Positions 60,069 to 64,000 of a stretch of DNA of 64,000 bases are shown one piece after another. The notes under the pieces were generated by a model. That model had not been told where the DNA came from and searched no databases. It saw nothing but the letters and a program-made list of their open reading frames with translations. A program made the translations under genes and the position numbers. This DNA comes from Pseudomonas silvicola (GTDB taxonomy: Bacteria > Pseudomonadota > Gammaproteobacteria > Pseudomonadales > Pseudomonadaceae). Every line of letters starts with the position of its first letter. Position 1 is the stretch's first letter. Location: positions 248,001 to 312,000 of the forward strand of contig NZ_CP093281.1 in NCBI RefSeq assembly GCF_026651855.1. The letters run 5' to 3'.

Positions 60069-60252
60069 AATAATCCGCTGAGTTCCTAATCAGGAAAAGT
60101 CCAATAAACAAAACAGGCAGGGCGTTATTGACGTGTCAGAATAATCTGGGGGTATTGTGCGAAATTGTGGCGTGAAGTAGGCCAGGCGCGGTCTTGTTTT
60201 AGCGACGTCTGTCAGAGAAGTTTGATGGCACTAAGATTTGCCATGGCTGTGT

Positions 60253-60266
60253 AAGTAAATTCCTAC
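60253..60266. promoter_or_regulatory. Motif copy AAGTAAATTCCTAC
   Basis: Matches 13 of 14 bases of the site at 63459-63472 and lies in the 290-base region between the divergent second kinase and the third response regulator. It resembles half of the TTCYTACA inverted repeat described for E. coli EvgA. Probable site for one of the local LuxR-type regulators. Nothing else was recognised in this intergenic region. Confidence 0.45.
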
Positions 60267-60360
60267 CATTTAATCAGTAACTGTTGACTCAGAATGGTCT
60301 CACCTTGCGTTACGATCAGCGCACAATAAAACGTATTTTGTTGTTTATTCTGGCTGACTG

Positions 60361-61069
60361 ATGAGGTTGACATTGATGATTCGTTACGCGGGTGAAAAAA
60401 TAACGGTGGTTTTACTGGATGACCACCCGATGATTCGATTATCACTGGAAATGGCAGCCAGCCACTATCCCGATATGCAGATCACCGGCAGTTTTTCCCA
60501 TAGCCACGAACTCTTATCATGGTTGCAAAAGAATTCTGCTGATGTACTGGTGCTGGATTATATTTTGGGTGGCGATGAGTTAGATGGCTTGTCGTTAATC
60601 AAACAGATTTTATCACGCCATCCAAAATTAAAGATTTTACTTTCGTCCTCCATGGAAGCCTGGCGGTAATACGTGCCGCCTTTATGAGTGGAATCAAAGG
60701 CTATTTCTAAGCGTGAAGAGGCGCAGCGTATTTTGAAGCCATTCGCGTGATTAACGGCGGGCTGCGCTTTATTCTGATAACATTGAAAGTGAATTAAGCA
60801 AAATACCGGTGCGAAAGCGCGATGGCGCGGTATTAGATGGGCCGCTGTATTACGCCAACGGCGAGAAGCTTTCGCGACTGGATACGCTGTTATCACCGCG
60901 TGAAGCGGAAGTGATCCGCTGTTTTCTTGATGGCATGCAGGTTATTGAGATAGCAGAAAAATTAAAGCGCAGCCGTAAAACCATCAGCGGGCACAAGCAA
61001 TCGGGGATGAAAAAACTGGGGCTGAACACCGATTTAGAACTGTTCAAGTACCGAAATGATCTTTTTTGA
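60361..61069 (+). CDS. Third LuxR-type response regulator, RcsB/BvgA-like (frameshifted)
   Basis: About 235 residues. The receiver VVLLDDHPMIRLSLEMAASHYPDMQITGSF carries the acidic pair DD, and the phosphoacceptor is in DVLVLDYILGGDELDGLSLI. A break region 60660-60800 contains the remaining receiver (AAFMSGIKGYF, INGGLRF). The GerE/LuxR domain is DTLLSPREAEVIRCFLDGMQVIEIAEKLKRSRKTISGHKQSGMKKLGLNTDLELFKYRNDLF. It is an orphan, with no kinase next to it in the same direction, and immediately precedes the fimbrial-type genes, making it their likely direct regulator. An alternative start is at 60376. Confidence 0.85.
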
Positions 61070-61095
61070 ATTTGAATTTCATTTGGCAGTGCATC

Positions 61096-61131
61096 AGTAA
61101 TTACTGACAAGCTGCTAATCCTTTTCCGCTG
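61096..61131. promoter_or_regulatory. Bipartite motif AGTAATT-N13-TAATCC upstream of the DUF1120 genes
   Basis: AGTAATT (61096-61102), 13 bases, then TAATCCTTTTCCGCTG (61116-61131). The same two blocks at the same spacing recur before the chaperone gene. It lies about 130-160 bases before the first DUF1120 start and after the response-regulator stop. Likely promoter-proximal activator site. Confidence 0.5.
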
Positions 61132-61257
61132 AACATCCTCTTCACTTTAGTAATCTCATTTCAACGCAACAATGCAGAGTTAAACAGAGGACTCACAGGG
61201 CGTGATGCTTAAAATCTGAGTCAGTTGCGATTATTTAGAAACTAACAAGGGTGAAAA

Positions 61258-61958
61258 ATGATGAAGAATTCTTTGTGCACTTGCGGTATGTGCGATAACA
61301 GCTACATCAGTGCAAGCGGTTGATTCGGTGCAGCTAGCTTACAGGAAAAATCGCGCCATCGGCATGCACACCAACATTGGTCAATGGCGGTGTTATTGAT
61401 TATGGCGATATTTCTGCTGCTGATCTTAAGTATAGTGATTTGACCGTGCTTCCGGAAAAATCAATTGGCCTGAGTATTTCCTGTAGTGCTCCTACCGCGC
61501 TACAATTCGCCTTGCATCAAACAATAAGGACAACAGCATTACTCATGAGGCTACCTTCCAGGGTACACAACATCCCTCTACTTCTGCAGCAGGTAGATTT
61601 CAGCAAAAGGTAGGTCTGGGGTTAACTTTGCCGATTAGTGGGGAGAAGAAAATTGGCGGTTATTCAATGTGGCTTCCAGGATGCGAAAATAGGTGGAGTA
61701 AATGCACATCCATTATTTAGCGACGATCTGGGTTCGAACTGGACTAATTTAACGCCCAGGGAGCTATATGGGGTTTTATAATGCTGGCATTATGCTCGCT
61801 ATATGTCTGTGCTGCTACTGCAACATCGACTCCATCGGCAATTGAGTCAACTGACCGGTAATATTGGAGTGCAATATATCACCAAAGCATCAGAACTTGA
61901 TTTAAGCCAGCCAATTAGCCTCGATGGACAAAGTAACATTGAGATTATTTATCTATAA
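61258..61958 (+). CDS. DUF1120 fimbrial-type protein, copy 1 (frameshifted)
   Basis: Secreted protein of about 230 residues after correction, preceded by AAGGG. Signal region MMKNSL..., then the family start recognisable as PSACTPT, VNGGVIDYGDISAADLKYSDLTVLPEKSIGLSISCSAPTAL, and a C-terminus NIGVQYITKASELDLSQPISLDGQSNIEIIYL. The two Cys (ACTPT and ISCSAP) would form the disulfide seen in related pilin-like domains. DUF1120 proteins occur in chaperone-usher loci such as E. coli yhc. Breaks lie near 61270, 61345, 61520, 61610 and 61670-61800. Tandem with two paralogues. Confidence 0.8.
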
Positions 61959-61987
61959 AACCTCGCCATCGATAAAGAGATATTGAA

Positions 61988-62665
61988 ATGATGAAAAAAA
62001 ATATTGTTGCATTGGCCATTTTGGCTGCGTCATCGATTAACGCCCAGGCACAGTCGGTAGATATTACCGTTACGGGAACCCTGCTCCCCTCATCTTGCAC
62101 CCCGACGCTTTCAAATGGTGGAGTAATGGATTGGGCTACCATTCAGGCGGTGATCTCAAATATAGTGAATATACGTATTTGAATGCAAAAACTATCACAC
62201 TTTCAGTTGCCTGCGATGCTCCGACTGCTGTGGCGATTGAGGCAACCTCCCTTCGTCCGGGTTCAGTCGCTGGAGCGGTTGCAGAAAGTGCAGGGGGATC
62301 GGCTATCTTCAGGGGGAGGCTGGTATAGTCAGAGCAACTTGGGCTGGGCTTGGCAGGGACTGATAAGATTGGCGGCTACGCGTTAGGTATTAATACGTTA
62401 AGGAAAATGGCACCTCTTGACGCCGCATTCCGGGATAACCAAAGGGCTTGGCAGAATGTGGCTTCAGGCACCTCTATGTGGAATTCGGTTCTGGTAATCG
62501 CGCCAGATCACGCCGGTTGCAGCAGGATCTATCGTGCCACAAGCTATCGAAAACCTCACCATGAATGTGACAGCCCAGCCATATATTAATAAAGCCTCTG
62601 AGTTGGATTTGAGCTCCGAAATCACGCTTGATGGCCTGGCTAATTTCGAACTGATTTATCTGTGA
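61988..62665 (+). CDS. DUF1120 fimbrial-type protein, copy 2 (frameshifted)
   Basis: Signal peptide MMKKNIVALAILAASSINAQAQ, then SVDITVTGTLLPSSCTPTLSNGGVMDW..., DLKYSEYTYLNAKTITLSVACDAPTAVAIEATSLRPGS and a C-terminus NKASELDLSSEITLDGLANFELIYL after correction. The paired cysteines and the final ELIYL motif match copies 1 and 3, so it is a paralogue. Breaks lie near 62140, 62320, 62420 and 62520. It is separated from copy 1 by 29 bases and is probably cotranscribed. Confidence 0.82.
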
Positions 62666-62695
62666 TGATCAACGTAACTTAATTTACGAGAAAAA

Positions 62696-63392
62696 ATGAT
62701 GAAATTGAAAACCTCTTTCTGCTCGCTGGCTATGCTGGCGGCGATGATCAACCTCACAAGCTCAGTCTGTAGATGTCAGTGTGATCGGTACAATTAAACC
62801 AGCGGCTTGTACGCCAGTTTTAACGGATGCTGGCGTTGTAGATTATGGTAATATCTCTGCGAATACATTAAGTACAACAGGTTATACCGTGCAACCGGCT
62901 AAAAATATTGCAATGACCATTACGTGTACAGCACCAACAAAATTGCGCTTGCAGCAAAATCGATGCGACTCAATACGACTCCGGGTGTAACGACAGAGTC
63001 TGCTGTGGGTGTAGGTACGAGCACTGCTGGAGTAGTTTATGGTTCACATGTTGTCGGGCTGGGCTCAACGACAGCCGGTGAGAAAATTGGTGGATACTCT
63101 CTTCTGATGAAAGATATTAAATTAGAGGGATCGTCTGCAGATCTTGATTTTAAGTGATACTGATGGTGCCAGTTGGTCCGCCGGCGGAGCGCAAAATTCC
63201 ATGTATGCAGTATTGAATCCAACACCACGACAGATGTCTTTTGCAACCACAGGTGGTGTGACACCTGTAGAATTTACAACGATGACCGGCAACATTAGCG
63301 TTCAGGCATTTATCAATAACAAGACTGATTTGAATATTGATCATGCAATTAAGCTTGATGGCCAAAGTAGTATAGAACTAATTTATCTTTAA
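62696..63392 (+). CDS. DUF1120 fimbrial-type protein, copy 3 (frameshifted)
   Basis: Signal region KLKTSFCSLAMLAAMINLTSSV (frame broken near 62750), then SVIGTIKPAACTPVLTDAGVVDYGNISANTLSTTGYTVQPAKNIAMTITCTAPTKL, LAAKSMRLNTTPGVTTESAVG, EKIGGYSLLMKDIKLEGSS, SDTDGASWSAGGAQNSMYAVL and the conserved end KLDGQSSIELIYL. Breaks lie near 62940 and 63150. It is the best preserved of the three and shows the family pattern of conserved N- and C-termini with a variable middle. A terminator follows it. Confidence 0.85.
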
Positions 63393-63409
63393 TATCTTTT
63401 CGTATTGTT

Positions 63410-63442
63410 AAAAGGCCCTGGTATCTAACAAGGCCTTTTTTT
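63410..63442 (+). terminator. Rho-independent terminator after the DUF1120 genes
   Basis: AAAAGGCC and GGCCTTTT pair across a 14-base loop, with T continuing to 63442. It ends the three-gene DUF1120 transcript before the chaperone gene. Confidence 0.85.
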
Positions 63443-63459
63443 ATGATTCAGGCCCTCTA

Positions 63460-63495
63460 AGTAATTTCCTACAGGTTAGTAATCCTTTCCTGCTG
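63460..63495. promoter_or_regulatory. Bipartite motif AGTAATT-N13-TAATCC upstream of the chaperone gene
   Basis: Second copy of the motif: AGTAATT (63460-63466), 13 bases, TAATCCTTTCCTGCTG (63480-63495). The spacer begins TCCTACA, so the first half reads AAGTAATTTCCTACA, the best match to the EvgA-like half-site. It lies 110-145 bases before the chaperone start. Confidence 0.5.
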
Positions 63496-63605
63496 GGTGA
63501 TCAATGTAAATAGCATAATTTTCCCATTGCATCACTGTGGTTAGTTGATGCGATTGATTAATACATTGTCGCTGTGATTGGCGCATTTAATTAGTGAGGT
63601 AAATA

Positions 63606-64000
63606 ATGAAGTTCTCTTCTTTAATTAAAGGTGGCGCAGCAGCGCTTTACCTGTCCACATCAGCATCTTGGGCGACAGGAATGGTTCCCGAAACTTCCGT
63701 CGTTATTATCGAACAAAAAGATGGCGAGGGTGCTATTAATGTTAAAAATACAGATGCTAATCCCGTGTTACTGGTCTACTACGCTAAAGAATATTAAAGG
63801 CGATAATGTTACGTCTTTATTGAGTGTTACGCCACCAGCAGCGCGCGTTGATAGCAATAAAAATCAACGCGTACGTTTTATTATGACAGATAAGACTCCG
63901 CTTAAAACTGAGCGCCTTGGACGTGTCTATTTGAAGGAGTTCCTCCACAGAAAAAAGGTGAAAATGTCGTTCAGAGAATGACAGTTCCCGCCAGAATTTG
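63606..64000 (+). CDS. Fimbrial periplasmic chaperone (PapD/FimC-like), 5' part, frameshifted
   Basis: N-terminal signal peptide KFSSLIKGGAAALYLSTSASWA, then MVPETSVVIIEQKDGEGAINVKNTDANPVLLVYYAK and, after a break near 63785, NVTSLLSVTPPAARVDSNKNQRVRFIMTD. The pattern of beta strands A1-F1 with PPAARVDSNKNQRVR is that of pilus chaperones, which donate a strand to fold pilin subunits. The window ends inside the gene. An usher gene is expected downstream. It fits the fimbrial identity of the preceding DUF1120 proteins. Confidence 0.85.

Noticed and set aside
1-64000. Mass pseudogenisation, as in host-restricted bacteria
   Set aside because: Frame breaks are mostly one-base, hit all functional classes evenly and leave catalytic motifs intact, and no insertion sequences are seen. 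Sequencing error explains this better.

Overview
The window looks like chromosomal DNA of a member of the Enterobacterales, most likely an Erwiniaceae/Pantoea-type environmental or plant-associated bacterium. This is inferred from GC-rich coding with enterobacterial homologues (YgeA-, SupH/YbiV-, YahK-, ArnA-, EvgAS- and YhcF-like proteins), many ABC importers for organic sulfur and nitrogen sources, and single regulator/enzyme pairs. No rRNA, tRNA, CRISPR array, insertion sequence or phage gene was recognised. A dominant property is that most genes longer than about 700 bp are interrupted by frame changes that a one-base correction restores. Where checked, these are mostly single missing bases, so I read them as draft-sequence errors and annotate whole genes across the breaks. 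Intact genes include the 3.5 kb MFS gene (except possibly its tail), ssuA, the PLP deaminase and its binding protein and second permease, ridA, the 18.5 kb binding protein, the DksA paralogue, the LysR gene at 33.3 kb and the ATPase at 44.1 kb.

Layout. 0-7 kb: an organosulfur operon (flavin monooxygenase end, MetNIQ-like importer, MFS carrier, SfnB-like dehydrogenase) with a convergent LysR gene. 7-11.4 kb: a quinone-reductase-like enzyme, an orphan sulfonate-binding protein and a divergent FUSC efflux protein. 11.5-18.2 kb: an amino-acid or D-amino-acid module with a YgeA-like racemase, a DSD1-type deaminase, a polar amino acid ABC importer, RidA and a divergent IclR regulator. A heptanucleotide tandem repeat follows.

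18.4-23 kb: a metal-starvation island. It holds a Fur-box-preceded binding protein, a ZigA-type GTPase behind a Zur-like palindrome, a second GTPase lacking the CXCC motif, a 75-residue exported CxCxxC protein and a one-cysteine DksA paralogue. The last two diverge from a second Zur-like site.

23-42 kb: small accessory units, many of them a regulator facing its target. They include an O-methyltransferase, TetR, SupH phosphatase, MFS/LysR, SDR/XRE, HxlR/alcohol dehydrogenase, a stand-alone formyltransferase, a DUF2268 protein, SnoaL/LysR, a racemase, a chemoreceptor, an MHS transporter, MocR/EamA, a MASE2-GGDEF cyclase and OsmC. 42.4-49.4 kb: an XRE-cupin regulator and a nitrilase/ABC/AtzG/amidase/EamA operon. 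49.7-51.8 kb: an AT-rich surface-polysaccharide pair (flippase and ATP-grasp). 52.3-64 kb: two EvgAS/BvgAS-like two-component pairs facing each other, a third LuxR-type response regulator, three tandem DUF1120 fimbrial-type proteins and the start of a periplasmic chaperone. A shared intergenic motif suggests that these signalling genes control the fimbrial cluster.
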